Notes: generated by a model from the letters alone, not told the origin. DNA of 64,000 nucleotides from Hypomesus transpacificus (GCF_021917145.1 NC_061078.1:5290576-5354575); one strand, 5' to 3'; counted from the stretch's first letter, positions 18,892 to 31,359 are shown. A program made the numbers and translations.

Positions 18892-21800
18892 TTATTTCTT
18901 TTTTTGCTCCTCCAGCCACTGCTCTCTGGACAGAGTCTCTGCAGAGGGGCAGTAAACAGTCCCCTTATACTGGCTGTGGCCAGTCTCTGCCGTTCTGTTC
19001 TGGCCACACCTCCAGCATTTGTTGGCCTCCACTCTCCTCTGGTGGGCACGGGGAGCTGGACCAGGAGCAGGACGAAGCTGGGGAAGGTGGGTGGTGCAGG
19101 AAGAGGGTGGGACAAAACGCAGGGCTTGGGGGACCATCAATGGAGAGGGGGCAGAGGGTGCCCTCATACCAGGGGCTCGGGAGACAAACACCACAGTGGG
19201 GACGGCAGCAGGGCGAGGGGCAATGGTGGTAGGGCGGGGCATGATAGGGATGGGAGTGGGGGCTCCAAGGGCGGCTGAAGGGCCAGGGAAGAGCTGCCTC
19301 TGGGCTGCCAGCCTGGGTCGGACCGCTGGAGGTGGTGCTGTGGCTGCATATGTTGCCCGCCTCTTGGTCTTTGCCTGCCCTGCTGTGCTCTGCGGCAGGT
19401 GGTAGGTGTGGGCTGCTCCCTGGGGTTGAGGTGGAGCAACAGCAGGGCGGACGTTGGCAGGCGGGAGAGGCTCGGTAGCCACAGACAGAGGACCTGGCAA
19501 GTTTATGCCCTGCTGCAGCACAGCCAGATCCTGCCTCTTCACCCTCCGGTTGTACCACTGGGAGAGGGTCGACTGGTTCACCTCCACCAGCTGCAGGGTG
19601 GTGCCCTGCATGATGGCCCCATTGCCCAGGATGAGCTGCCGGACCTTGCGGTAGTCCTGCAGGATCAGAGTCCACCTGGACATGCTGCTCTTCCCCTGCT
19701 TCCTGGGACTCTTGTGGATGTCCGAGAGCCGGACGAAGATGGCCTCCACAAGGCGGCAGCAGTCTGGCCACTGAGCAGGCGAACCAGTGGACCCCAGGAC
19801 ACACCTCTCCACACTCTCCACACCTGGCGTGAACTCCACCTTTTTTTTGTGGCGGAACCTTCCCTTTATCAGCCTGTCCAGGTGCCGCGCAGCAAACACG
19901 ACCCTCTGCTTGTCGTAATCCAGCAGGTCTTGCCACAGCCCCACAATGTTGCTGACCTAAGAAGGAAAGAAAACATATATTTTATATGTTTATATATTAT
20001 AAATATATAAACAAATATCTGTTGTACAATGAATGTCTTGCTGACCTGCTGGTTATCGAGGGTCATGTTGGTCTGATGCCTCAGCTCCACTAAGCACTCT
20101 GCCAGTCTATCCACCCGATCCATGCCTGGCATGCCATGCTCGTCCACAGCCTGAAACATTGAACAATTTCACATTAGCGCTGAACACCTCATGGCAAAGG
20201 TATGTTATATTGACTGCTGCTGCTGTGTGTTTTATTTGTTTGCTGTCAATTACTGTGTGTTGTTCCTAATAATGAATTGCGCTTGTATTCAGACACTTTC
20301 CTAACTACTGAACTTGTTAGTTTCTATGAATGACAGTTAATTACTAGTAGAAAGTTAACATACCAGCTGTTCTTCAGGCACCTGTGAGGAGGCACCTGGG
20401 ACACAAGGCTGGGTTATGGGGGGAGGCAGGGTGGTAGCTACAGGCATGGGGGTGACAGGCAGAGTGGTGGTGGTGACAGGTAGGATGGAGGTGGTTAGAG
20501 ACAAGGTGGTGGAAGGCAGGGTGGAGGAGGTGAGTGGCAGGGTGTTAGAAGGCAGGGTGGAGGAGGTGAGGGGCACGGTGGGGACCACAGGCAGGGTGGT
20601 GGAAGGCAGGGTGGAGGAGGTGAGGGGCAGGGTGGGGACCACAGGCAGGGTGGTGGAAGGCAGGGCGGAAGACGGGAGGTCTTCCGAAACACTACCAATA
20701 GTGAGGTCCTGTTCGTCATCCTCAAACCCTTCATCCGCCTGTTCCTCCTCTGTGGCGTGGTCCTCCAGCAGTTGGTCTGTCTCCTCAGAGTCGGGGTCCA
20801 TGTCCTGCAAGGGCTGCCCTGTCTGCCTAAGCAGGTAGTTCACCCCAAGCAACTCTCCTGAACATGAACAACAATGCAATGCTAATGAGTATTAAAAAAC
20901 AGATATGGAACTTACCATGATGCATAAATACTGAGCTCTCAACAACATCATTATTTGTATTCATATTTGCCCTGAGACTTACCGGTGTACTTTCTCGGCG
21001 GGATGAAGGAGGGGACATACTTCCTTCCAAACACCTTCAGGCTGTTGCTGTTGACGGACTCCAGCACGTCCCCCGCGTACGTCAACAGCGCCATGCGCTT
21101 GGTGGTGATGGAGGCCGCTGCCCGGTTCTGGTTCCACCTGTTCAGGCCTTCCAGGAGGTACAGCTGGAAGTTGAGCAGGTTTGCACTCGTTCCTAAAAAA
21201 AAAAGAGAACGTGAACAATGATTAACAAGGCTATTTGAATATAATTTCATTATTAAGAATAATGTTTAGATGAAGATCTACACCAACCTGGAATAAACCT
21301 GTTCAGGTGGCAGTGGAAGGACTCCAAGGAGGTGGAGCCTCTTGCACACCTGTATGTGGTCAGCTGGATCCCCTCCCTGGTGGAACTGCCTGTCTCAGTG
21401 TACAGGAGTACACCTGGCACATCCTGGATGCACTTCACGTGCCTCTTCTGGGTGCGCCAGATGTGCTCCATCTTAGGCTGGTCCAGCAGCGGAACCCCGA
21501 GCAGGTCTCTCCCCTTCTCCCCCATCAGCTCCTGCAGCAGCTGCTCAATGCGGAGGACCGTGGCGTCCACTCCACGTGTCCTCCGCCTGCAGAACTGGGA
21601 CAGCTCAGCCTTGGTGATGGCCTTGTCCACCATGTCACTGGTGATGAGGGGCACACCCTCCCTTTTGAGCTGCTCCCTCTTCACCCTGCGCAGTAGGGCT
21701 ACGTCTGCTGCGTCCCACTCGAACAGGCACACAGACAGGCGGCTCATGAAGAGGGGGTACAGGGCATGGGCATCGGTGGTGCATCCCACGGCCAGCCGTC

Positions 21801-24800
21801 GCATAAAATGCCAGATGTCCAGCCTTATTTTCAGGTCAGGCCACCCACCAAACCTGGCCTGAAGCTTGGTCTCCCCCTCCTCTGAGCAGCAGCCACAGTC
21901 CACATAGAGCAGGACCGGGGGAGCTGCACCTGCCTGGGTGTACCTCTCAATGAGGCCAGAGACCATCGGGTCCAGCCCCGGTCCCTCCTGGGCAGTCAGG
22001 ACACTGATGAGGACCTGGCCGATCTCATTCCCCACCGAGGTCACCCAGAATGCAGTCCCCTTTGCTGCACCAGCCAGCTTCTTTGTCATCTGAAATGACA
22101 AAATTCACACAGAAAACTTCATGAGAGGTTTCAAAAGAAAGTCTGTTAAATAAACACAGAAGTGTATTTATTTATTTATGTATTACTGCAGTCTAATCAA
22201 AGGCATGGATGTGTGTGTGTATGTGTGCTTGTAAGAATACAAATCATTGAGGTTTCATGTTTTCATTGTGTTGTACATAATTTACACTATGGATTTTCTT
22301 CATCCTATTACCTTTTTGGTGGAGTCCATCTTCAAAATGTTACCAAAGGTTGACGTGATGGACGCCTTTATATGGTCCATCCGGCTGATGATGTCCCTGC
22401 CGTACACCGACAGCACCCACCGGCTGGTTGGGACATCGAGGGGCTGTGGAGGTTCCTGGCAGGTCACTGGGAAGAGGCTGGGCTGGTCAACGAAGGCCGC
22501 ACACTCCCCCAAGTAGTCGGCCAGGCGGTCCAACCACTCCTCCCCATGGTTCTCCCGCAGCTGCTTCACCAGGCACGCCGGGCTATTGCCGAGGGTCCGT
22601 TCCCGCAACATGCGGATGACCCGTATGTCACAAGCATACCTTGAAGAAAAGACAGATAAGTTTCAAGAACTTGTTCAATTATGTAAGGACCTGCAGCAGG
22701 CATTATCAGAAAATGATTGTAGATTTTTAACTCACAAGCGTGTCAGGATCATCCTGAACTTCCTCCTGTGAGGCAGGTCCAGCTGGTCCAGGACAGCCTG
22801 ACTGGTTGCCAGATGGGTCAGGCGACACACAGTGCACCTGAGTGTCTCCGTCACCATCAGGTAGTAGCGGTCCACGTCCAGGACCTTACGCACCCTCTTG
22901 TGCACACCATACCCCGTCAGCTGCTTCCCACAGGTTTGGCAGACTACCCTCACTTTCCACAAGTGATAGGGCATCCATACCAAGAGCCTGTGGGCAAAAA
23001 AGCGGTCCGGTGTTGGAGCCTGGTGGTATATCAGGGCAGAGGCTGGTGGCTCATACCAGAGCTTCAAGTTCAAACGCAGCTTGCCAGACTGAAAAAGGGT
23101 GGACGCAATCCACCGTTGGTCCTGAACTGGGATCGTCTCCTTCATTCTGACAGGAAGCCAGAAGTCAGGAGTTGGACCAGGAGCAGGGCCAGGAGCAGGG
23201 CCAGGAGCAGCAAGCTCATCCTCATCATGCACATCCTGTTACAAAACAAGAGAAATAAATATATTTATAAAAACAGAATAGCCCAATCATATGAGAACAA
23301 CCTCATCTTATAAAACTAAAACAGTTCCAAGAACACAACACTTACAGCAGCCATTGCAGGGCTGGTGCTGGTCTCTGAGACAACAGTGCTGAGGCTGGAA
23401 GCTGTGCTGGGCCTCACAGAGGTCATCGCAGGGCTGGAGCGAGAAGTTGTCCTCATGGAGGCTTTGTAGGGGGTGGATGGGGGCTTTGAGAGCGGTGATT
23501 CCGTCCTCACAAAAGCCACGGCAGGGCTTGATGGTGTTCTGGGCCTCACAGAGGCCATAGGGGAACCGAAGCCAGGTGGGGGGGTCCTCACAGAGGCCGT
23601 AGGGGAACCAAAGCCAGGTGGGGTGGTCCTCACAGAGGCTGTAGGGGAACCAAAGCCAGGTGGGGTGGTCCTCACAGAGGCCATGGGTGAGCTGGCAGTG
23701 GCCTGGGTGTCTCCTGTCATGGTGGGTGGACTGGACAGAGGCTGGGAGAAGGATGGGGGGAAGCATTTGTAAAAAGTAGAAATCAATGGACTCAAATCAA
23801 GCTCTTAAGATTTAGGTTTGCTCATATTAACCTATAAATATGTATTATATTATATTTACATATAATCATATTTACCTTTGCTTTCCTAACCACATTCACA
23901 TTTGGCTTTGCAGCAGCGCCATGTGAGCCTCCAAATCGTGGTTTAGAAAACTGTGGTGACAATTAGAGCATTTATCAAAGGAATACATTGTAAACCTGAA
24001 ATGCTCTTCCATTTTGCCATCATCATATGTAATCAGTGGTTGTCCATATTTGAAAGCTTGTATGACAATAATATTGAAATACTCACCATGGACAAATTCA
24101 GTGTGGGCCGTGCTGGGACATGGGCTGAGGCAGAGGCTGAGGCCATTCCCAGTGGAGGAGGGGCAGAGGCAGAGGCTGAGGTAGAGGCTGTTCCCAGTGG
24201 GGGAGGGGCAGCACAGGTAGAGGTCTCTGCCACAGTTTGCCCAGTGGTTGGCTGTATTAAGGACAGAGAGATCCATGTCAGACATCACATTACTGAGCAC
24301 ATCACATAGTGATTCTTTTAGTGTTTTGGTGTCAAGAAGTCTCATTCACATTACCTTTGGGTTGTGAAAGCCACAAGCACACTGCTGTGTCCCACCAAAC
24401 AGCATTCTTTGACCCCCTGACTGTAACGGGCACTTCTCAATCTGTTCCAAATAAAACAAACACTTTTTTAAAGAAAACAACCCAATAGAAATGGAGCGTT
24501 TTGACATATCTTCTATTGGTGACTAAACATGACATTGACACTGAAGTTGCTGTTCATTATGTTTATCAAGGTCCCATACTGTGACTGGTATTTCTGGCAA
24601 TTCAGTCATCTTTTATAGGCCATCAGAATTTTTTTTCTGTGATCTTTTGCTCATTTTATATACCTTTTGAAAGAGGTCATACCACCTCTTCTGTCTTGGG
24701 GCTGGCCTGTTGCCTGCATCAGCAGGCCAAACCCCAGAGCTGGCAAACCTCCTCAAACGGGACATCCATTCCCCATCCCCCATTCCTTTGTGGCTCTTTG

Positions 24801-24810
24801 AACTCGACAT
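18892..24810 (-). CDS. Dada-type transposase, copy 2 (12 coding exons, 1457 aa)
   Basis: Exons: 24810-24664, 24441-24355, 24251-24087, 23950-23876, 23741-23346, 23235-22736, 22639-22312, 22089-21288, 21192-20983, 20857-20364, 20150-20046, 19956-18892. The reading frame is again unbroken and every junction is GT-AG. The only length change from copy 1 is one extra 14-residue repeat (containing TASVRTTPPGFGSP) in the fifth coding exon, so residues after ~250 are shifted by +14: D562, D630, DIWH 657-660, E822. Two open copies with a length change that keeps the frame suggest that the protein has been under selection until recently, or is still active. Expression cannot be judged from sequence. 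Confidence 0.8.
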
Positions 24811-25420
24811 CTAATAGGTAAAAGGAGCGATTTTTACACTAGTACAATAACATGTATTTATTGTTATAATTAGCTTTTTAACATTTCAAATATTTAGCTG
24901 GCTACTATTTCCAGAAGAATATTTTTGTACTTGTTCTGGGTCACTTTATTACCACAAGTGAAAAAGTTATATTTATTTCGTTTTGTCCCCAGTGACATAT
25001 ATTATATATAACAGGTTAAATATTGCTTTTGCTAGTCGGAATAACATCTGTCGCTACAGTAACCTATTAGTAATCCCTTATAAAAGTAGCTAGCTAAATG
25101 ACAGCAATACTACCTGAGGAAATCTACTAACTAGCCTACATGACAAACTCTGAAATGACAAACTCTAATATTCGTGATATTACTTGTCATTGACCCGATG
25201 AATGCTAACATGTATTGAAATGTCAAACGGATAATTATTTTGATTAGCTATGTATGTATTTACCTTTGCGGTGCGCGGTACTACAGACAACTTGAAAGAG
25301 CGTATCCTTCAATGAATGAACTGACGCGACTACTGTCACTCATCTCACAACTTCGGCGGGGGTCAACCTCGGCGGGGGTCTCTGGGGTCGTGGACGCCGT
25401 TGCTACGGCTCAGCTCGGCG

Positions 25421-25527
25421 TGACGTAATTGGAGATGTACGTGTTCCGATTGGCGCAATCGGACTGACGCAATTGGACAGTGAGAATCCGATTGGCCCTC
25501 GAACCTTGAACCGAGGTAGCTAATTGG
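25421..25527 (-). promoter_or_regulatory. CCAAT-box cluster, putative transposase promoter, copy 2
   Basis: The same five CCAAT boxes and CRE-like motif as in copy 1, at ATTGG positions 25428, 25449, 25472, 25491 and 25523, with no change in spacing. Confidence 0.6.
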
Positions 25528-25560
25528 TCGCGATAGCCAGTCGAATGTGCTCCGGGTGCC

Positions 25561-25571
25561 GCTAATTCCCC
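25561..25571 (-). pseudogene. tRNA-Ala 5' end remnant beyond transposon copy 2
   Basis: Eleven bases that complete the tRNA-Ala at 17798-17864, including the repeated GCTAA. Confidence 0.85.
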
Positions 25572-25779
25572 CTTGCTCAGCAGTGGACGTTGGAGTCTTG
25601 CAAGACTCGTAGCTCCCGTTTAATCGCTTTCTTGACATCCCCTTGAATTTAGAGTGAGGAAAAACGACTTACAGCGTGGGCCGAATACGACCGGTCGTTT
25701 CACGCCGACACGAGGTGGCGCCTAGGACATTGCATTTCCGCGGCTGGAGACAGTGTCCGCGGCTGGAGAGTGTGTCTCT

Positions 25780-25853
25780 GGCCCGTTAGCTCAGTTGGTC
25801 AGAGCGTGGTGCTAATAACGCCAAGGTCGTGGGTTCGATCCCCATACGGGCCA
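25780..25853 (+). tRNA. trnai-aau: tRNA-Ile(AAU) (unit 16)
   Basis: Reads the same as 850-923. Confidence 0.95.
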
Positions 25854-26193
25854 ACCACCCCTTTTTGGGGATCTTTTCCATTGCTTTATTTCGTTTGTGG
25901 CAAGGCTTTGGAATGCTACTGACTGGGTTTGGAACGCCTATAGCTCAGTTGGGAGAGAGAGTTAGGCCGAGGGTGTCAAGGTCTCTGGTTTGATCCTCGG
26001 TTTGGGTAAACCCGTGGTGTTTGCAAAATACCGTCTACTCAAGGAAGTGGTCAACGCGTCATTTTCAAAAAGGTCACGCCATAACACTGCAGACCACTGA
26101 CTGGTCAGAGAGGATTGCGACACCGGATAAACCGGATAAACTTGTCTTATTGAACTAGCCGAGCCACTGAACAACAAACGAGCCGAAAAGCAT

Positions 26194-26266
26194 TGGAGAA
26201 TGCGGGCATCGATCCCGCTACTTCTCGCATGCTAAGCGAGCGCTCTACCATTTGAGCTAATTCCCC
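26194..26266 (-). tRNA. trnaa-agc: tRNA-Ala(AGC) (unit 16)
   Basis: Reads the same as 1255-1327. Confidence 0.95.
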
Positions 26267-26474
26267 CTTGCTCAGCAGTGGACGTTGGAGTCTTGCAAGA
26301 CTCGTAGCTCCCGTTTAATCGCTTTCTTGACATCCCCTTGAATTTAGAGTGAGGAAAAACGACTTACAGCGTGGGCCGAATACGACCGGTCGTTTCACGC
26401 CGACACGAGGTGGCGCCTAGGACATTGCATTTCCGCGGCTGGAGACAGTGTCCGCGGCTGGCGAGTGTGTCTCT

Positions 26475-26548
26475 GGCCCGTTAGTTCAGTTGGTCAGAGC
26501 GTGGTGCTAATAACGCCAAGGTCGTGGGTTCGATCCCCATACGGGCCA
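26475..26548 (+). tRNA. trnai-aau: tRNA-Ile(AAU), D-stem variant (unit 17)
   Basis: One change from 850-923: C to T at base 11 (TTAGTTCAG). It turns a D-stem C:G pair into U:G and alters the A box slightly, so it is probably still functional. Confidence 0.9.
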
Positions 26549-26879
26549 ACCACCCCTTTTTGGGGATCTTTTCCATTGCTTTATTTCGTTTGTGGCAAGG
26601 CTTTGGAATGCTACTGACTGGGTTTGGAACGCCTATAGCTCAGTTGGGAGAGAGAGTTAGGCCGAGGGTGTCAAGGTCTCTGGTTTGATCCTCGGTTTGG
26701 GTAAACCCGTGGTGTTTGCAAAATACCGTCTACTCAAGGAAGTGGTCAACGCGTCATTTTCAAAAAGGTCACGCCATAACACTGCAGACCACTGACTGGT
26801 CAGAGAGGATTGCGACACCGGATAAACTTGTCTTATTGAACTAGCCGAGCCACTGAACAACAAACGAGCCGAAAAGCAT

Positions 26880-26952
26880 TGGAGAATGCGGGCATCGATC
26901 CCGCTACTTCTCGCATGCTAAGCGAGCGCTCTACCATTTGAGCTAATTCCCC
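26880..26952 (-). tRNA. trnaa-agc: tRNA-Ala(AGC) (unit 17)
   Basis: Reads the same as 1255-1327. Confidence 0.95.
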
Positions 26953-27160
26953 CTTGCTCAGCAGTGGACGTTGGAGTCTTGCAAGACTCGTAGCTCCCGT
27001 TTAATCGCTTTCTTGACATCCCCTTGAATTTAGAGTGAGGAAAAACGACTTACAGCGTGGGCCGAATACGACCGGTCGTTTCACGCCGACACGAGGTGGC
27101 GCCTAGGACATTGCATTTCCGCGGCTGGAGACAGTGTCCGCGGCTGGAGAGTGTGTCTCT

Positions 27161-27234
27161 GGCCCGTTAGCTCAGTTGGTCAGAGCGTGGTGCTAATAAC
27201 GCCAAGGTCGTGGGTTCGATCCCCATACGGGCCA
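27161..27234 (+). tRNA. trnai-aau: tRNA-Ile(AAU) (unit 18)
   Basis: Reads the same as 850-923. Confidence 0.95.
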
Positions 27235-27565
27235 ACCACCCCTTTTTGGGGATCTTTTCCATTGCTTTATTTCGTTTGTGGCAAGGCTTTGGAATGCTAC
27301 TGACTGGGTTTGGAACGCCTATAGCTCAGTTGGGAGAGAGAGTTAGGCCGAGGGTGTCAAGGTCTCTGGTTTGATCCTCGGTTTGGGTAAACCCGTGGTG
27401 TTTGCAAAATACCGTCTACTCAAGGAAGTGGTCAACGCGTCATTTTCAAAAAGGTCACGCCATAACACTGCAGACCACTGACTGGTCAGAGAGGATTGCG
27501 ACACCGGATAAACTTGTCTTATTGAACTAGCCGAGCCACTGAACAACAAACGAGCCGAAAAGCAT

Positions 27566-27638
27566 TGGAGAATGCGGGCATCGATCCCGCTACTTCTCGC
27601 ATGCTAAGCGAGCGCTCTACCATTTGAGCTAATTCCCC
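27566..27638 (-). tRNA. trnaa-agc: tRNA-Ala(AGC) (unit 18)
   Basis: Reads the same as 1255-1327. Confidence 0.95.
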
Positions 27639-27846
27639 CTTGCTCAGCAGTGGACGTTGGAGTCTTGCAAGACTCGTAGCTCCCGTTTAATCGCTTTCTT
27701 GACATCCCCTTGAATTTAGAGTGAGGAAAAACGACTTACAGCGTGGGCCGAATACGACCGGTCGTTTCACGCCGACACGAGGTGGCGCCTAGGACATTGC
27801 ATTTCCGCGGCTGGAGACAGTGTCCGCGGCTGGAGAGTGTGTCTCT

Positions 27847-27920
27847 GGCCCGTTAGCTCAGTTGGTCAGAGCGTGGTGCTAATAACGCCAAGGTCGTGGG
27901 TTCGATCCCCATACGGGCCA
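27847..27920 (+). tRNA. trnai-aau: tRNA-Ile(AAU) (unit 19)
   Basis: Reads the same as 850-923. Confidence 0.95.
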
Positions 27921-28251
27921 ACCACCCCTTTTTGGGGATCTTTTCCATTGCTTTATTTCGTTTGTGGCAAGGCTTTGGAATGCTACTGACTGGGTTTGGA
28001 ACGCCTATAGCTCAGTTGGGAGAGAGAGTTAGGCCGAGGGTGTCAAGGTCTCTGGTTTGATCCTCGGTTTGGGTAAACCCGTGGTGTTTGCAAAATACCG
28101 TCTACTCAAGGAAGTGGTCAACGCGTCATTTTCAAAAAGGTCACGCCATAACACTGCAGACCACTGACTGGTCAGAGAGGATTGCGACACCGGATAAACT
28201 TGTCTTATTGAACTAGCCGAGCCACTGAACAACAAACGAGCCGAAAAGCAT

Positions 28252-28324
28252 TGGAGAATGCGGGCATCGATCCCGCTACTTCTCGCATGCTAAGCGAGCG
28301 CTCTACCATTTGAGCTAATTCCCC
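28252..28324 (-). tRNA. trnaa-agc: tRNA-Ala(AGC) (unit 19)
   Basis: Reads the same as 1255-1327. Confidence 0.95.
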
Positions 28325-28532
28325 CTTGCTCAGCAGTGGACGTTGGAGTCTTGCAAGACTCGTAGCTCCCGTTTAATCGCTTTCTTGACATCCCCTTGAA
28401 TTTAGAGTGAGGAAAAACGACTTACAGCGTGGGCCGAATACGACCGGTCGTTTCACGCCGACACGAGGTGGCGCCTAGGCCATTGCATTTCCGCGGCTGG
28501 AGACAGTGTCCGCGGCTGGCGAGTGTGTCTCT

Positions 28533-28606
28533 GGCCCGTTAGCTCAGTTGGTCAGAGCGTGGTGCTAATAACGCCAAGGTCGTGGGTTCGATCCCCATAC
28601 GGGCCA
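28533..28606 (+). tRNA. trnai-aau: tRNA-Ile(AAU) (unit 20)
   Basis: Reads the same as 850-923. Confidence 0.95.
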
Positions 28607-28946
28607 ACCACCCCTTTTTGGGGATCTTTTCCATTGCTTTATTTCGTTTGTGGCAAGGCTTTGGAATGCTACTGACTGGGTTTGGAACGCCTATAGCTCA
28701 GTTGGGAGAGAGAGTTAGGCCGAGGGTGTCAAGGTCTCTGGTTTGATCCTCGGTTTGGGTAAACCCGTGGTGTTTGCAAAATACCGTCTACTCAAGGAAG
28801 TGGTCAACGCGTCATTTTCAAAAAGGTCACGCCATAACACTGCAGACCACTGACTGGTCAGAGAGGATTGCGACACCGGACAAACCGGATAAACTTGTCT
28901 TATTGAACTAGCCGAGCCACTGAACAACAAACGAGCCGAAAAGCAT

Positions 28947-29019
28947 TGGAGAATGCGGGCATCGATCCCGCTACTTCTCGCATGCTAAGCGAGCGCTCTA
29001 CCATTTGAGCTAATTCCCC
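28947..29019 (-). tRNA. trnaa-agc: tRNA-Ala(AGC) (unit 20)
   Basis: Reads the same as 1255-1327. Confidence 0.95.
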
Positions 29020-29227
29020 CTTGCTCAGCAGTGGACGTTGGAGTCTTGCAAGACTCGTAGCTCCCGTTTAATCGCTTTCTTGACATCCCCTTGAATTTAG
29101 AGTGAGGAAAAACGACTTACAGCGTGGGCCGAATACGACCGGTCGTTTCACGCTGACAGGAGGTGGCGCCTAGGACATTGCATTTCCGCGGCTGGAGACA
29201 GTGTCCGCGGCTGGAGAGTGTGTCTCT

Positions 29228-29301
29228 GGCCCGTTAGCTCAGTTGGTCAGAGCGTGGTGCTAATAACGCCAAGGTCGTGGGTTCGATCCCCATACGGGCC
29301 A
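29228..29301 (+). tRNA. trnai-aau: tRNA-Ile(AAU) (unit 21)
   Basis: Reads the same as 850-923. Confidence 0.95.
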
Positions 29302-29632
29302 ACCACCCCTTTTTGGGGATCTTTTCCATTGCTTTATTTCGTTTGTGGCAAGGCTTTGGAATGCTACTGACTGGGTTTGGAACGCCTATAGCTTAGTTGG
29401 GAGAGAGAGTTAGGCCGAGGGCGTCAAGGTCTCTGGTTTGATCCTCGGTTTGGGTAAACCCGTGGTGTTTGCAAAATACTGTCTACTCAAGGAAGTGGTC
29501 GACGCGTCATTTTCAAAAAGGTCACGCCATAACACTGCAGACCACTGACTGGTCAGAGAGGATTGCGACACCGGATAAACTTGTCTTATTGAACTAGCCG
29601 AGCCACTGAACAACAAACGAGCCGAAAAGCAT

Positions 29633-29705
29633 TGGAGAATGCGGGCATCGATCCCGCTACTTCTCGCATGCTAAGCGAGCGCTCTACCATTTGAGCTAAT
29701 TCCCC
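29633..29705 (-). tRNA. trnaa-agc: tRNA-Ala(AGC) (unit 21)
   Basis: Reads the same as 1255-1327. Confidence 0.95.
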
Positions 29706-29913
29706 CTTGCTCAGCAGTGGACGTTGGAGTCTTGCAAGACTCGTAGCTCCCGTTTAATCGCTTTCTTGACATCCCCTTGAATTTAGAGTGAGGAAAAACG
29801 ACTTACAGCGTGGGCCGAATACGACCGGTCGTTTCACGCCGACACGAGGTGGCGCCTAGGACATTGCATTTCCGCGGCTGGAGACAGTGTCCGCGGCTGG
29901 AGAGTGTGTCTCT

Positions 29914-29987
29914 GGCCCGTTAGCTCAGTTGGTCAGAGCGTGGTGCTAATAACGCCAAGGTCGTGGGTTCGATCCCCATACGGGCCA
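29914..29987 (+). tRNA. trnai-aau: tRNA-Ile(AAU) (unit 22)
   Basis: Reads the same as 850-923. Confidence 0.95.
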
Positions 29988-30318
29988 ACCACCCCTTTTT
30001 GGGGATCTTTTCCATTGCTTTATTTCGTTTGTGGCAAGGCTTTGGAATGCTACTGACTGGGTTTGGAACGCCTATAGCTCAGTTGGGAGAGAGAGTTAGG
30101 CCGAGGGTGTCAAGGTCTCTGGTTTGATCCTCGGTTTGGGTAAACCCGTGGTGTTTGCAAAATACCGTCTACTCAAGGAAGTGGTCAACGCGTCATTTTC
30201 AAAAAGGTCACGCCATAACACTGCAGACCACTGACTGGTCAGAGAGGATTGCGACACCGGATAAACTTGTCTTATTGAACTAGCCGAGCCACTGAACAAC
30301 AAACGAGCCGAAAAGCAT

Positions 30319-30391
30319 TGGAGAATGCGGGCATCGATCCCGCTACTTCTCGCATGCTAAGCGAGCGCTCTACCATTTGAGCTAATTCCCC
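30319..30391 (-). tRNA. trnaa-agc: tRNA-Ala(AGC) (unit 22)
   Basis: Reads the same as 1255-1327. Confidence 0.95.
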
Positions 30392-30599
30392 CTTGCTCAG
30401 CAGTGGACGTTGGAGTCTTGCAAGACTCGTAGCTCCCGTTTAATCGCTTTCTTGACATCCCCTTGAATTTAGAGTGAGGAAAAACGACTTACAGCGTGGG
30501 CCGAATACGACCGGTCGTTTCACGCCGACACGAGGTGGCGCCTAGGACATTGCATTTCCGCGGCTGGAGACAGTGTCCGCGGCTGGAGAGTGTGTCTCT

Positions 30600-30673
30600 G
30601 GCCCGTTAGCTCAGTTGGTCAGAGCGTGGTGCTAATAACGCCAAGGTCGTGGGTTCGATCCCCATACGGGCCA
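30600..30673 (+). tRNA. trnai-aau: tRNA-Ile(AAU) (unit 23)
   Basis: Reads the same as 850-923. Confidence 0.95.
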
Positions 30674-31004
30674 ACCACCCCTTTTTGGGGATCTTTTCCA
30701 TTGCTTTATTTCGTTTGTGGCAAGGCTTTGGAATGCTACTGACTGGGTTTGGAACGCCTATAGCTCAGTTGGGAGAGAGAGTTAGGCCGAGGGTGTCAAG
30801 GTCTCTGGTTTGATCCTCGGTTTGGGTAAACCCGTGGTGTTTGCAAAATACCGTCTACTCAAGGAAGTGGTCGACGCGTCATTTTCAAAAAGGTCACGCC
30901 ATAACACTGCAGACCACTGACTGGTCAGAGAGGATTGCGACACCGGATAAACTTGTCTTATTGAACTAGCCGAGCCACTGAACAACAAACGAGCCGAAAA
31001 GCAT

Positions 31005-31077
31005 TGGAGAATGCGGGCATCGATCCCGCTACTTCTCGCATGCTAAGCGAGCGCTCTACCATTTGAGCTAATTCCCC
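31005..31077 (-). tRNA. trnaa-agc: tRNA-Ala(AGC) (unit 23)
   Basis: Reads the same as 1255-1327. Confidence 0.95.
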
Positions 31078-31285
31078 CTTGCTCAGCAGTGGACGTTGGA
31101 GTCTTGCAAGACTCGTAGCTCCCGTTTAATCGCTTTCTTGACATCCCCTTGAATTTAGAGTGAGGAAAAACGACTTACAGCGTGGGCCGAATACGACCGG
31201 TCGTTTCACGCCGACACGAGGTGGCGCCTAGGACATTGCATTTCCGCGGCTGGAGACAGTGTCCGCGGCTGGAGAGTGTGTCTCT

Positions 31286-31359
31286 GGCCCGTTAGCTCAG
31301 TTGGTCAGAGCGTGGTGCTAATAACGCCAAGGTCGTGGGTTCGATCCCCATACGGGCCA
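31286..31359 (+). tRNA. trnai-aau: tRNA-Ile(AAU) (unit 24)
   Basis: Reads the same as 850-923. Confidence 0.95.

Larger units (their letters stand above)
17865..25560 (-). mobile_element. Dada-type DNA transposon, copy 2, inserted in tRNA-Ala
   Basis: This is a 7696-bp copy of the element at 6839-14490, with the same orientation, insertion base and flanking GCTAA (17860-17864 and 25561-25565). Differences I noticed are two more bases in the TA microsatellite near 18711, a synonymous T/C at 18913, a 42-bp in-frame repeat gain near 23600, and C-to-G at 25298. The two copies are therefore nearly identical, which implies recent transposition or recent array conversion. All coding exons, promoter motifs and the purine-rich tract are present. 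Confidence 0.8.
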
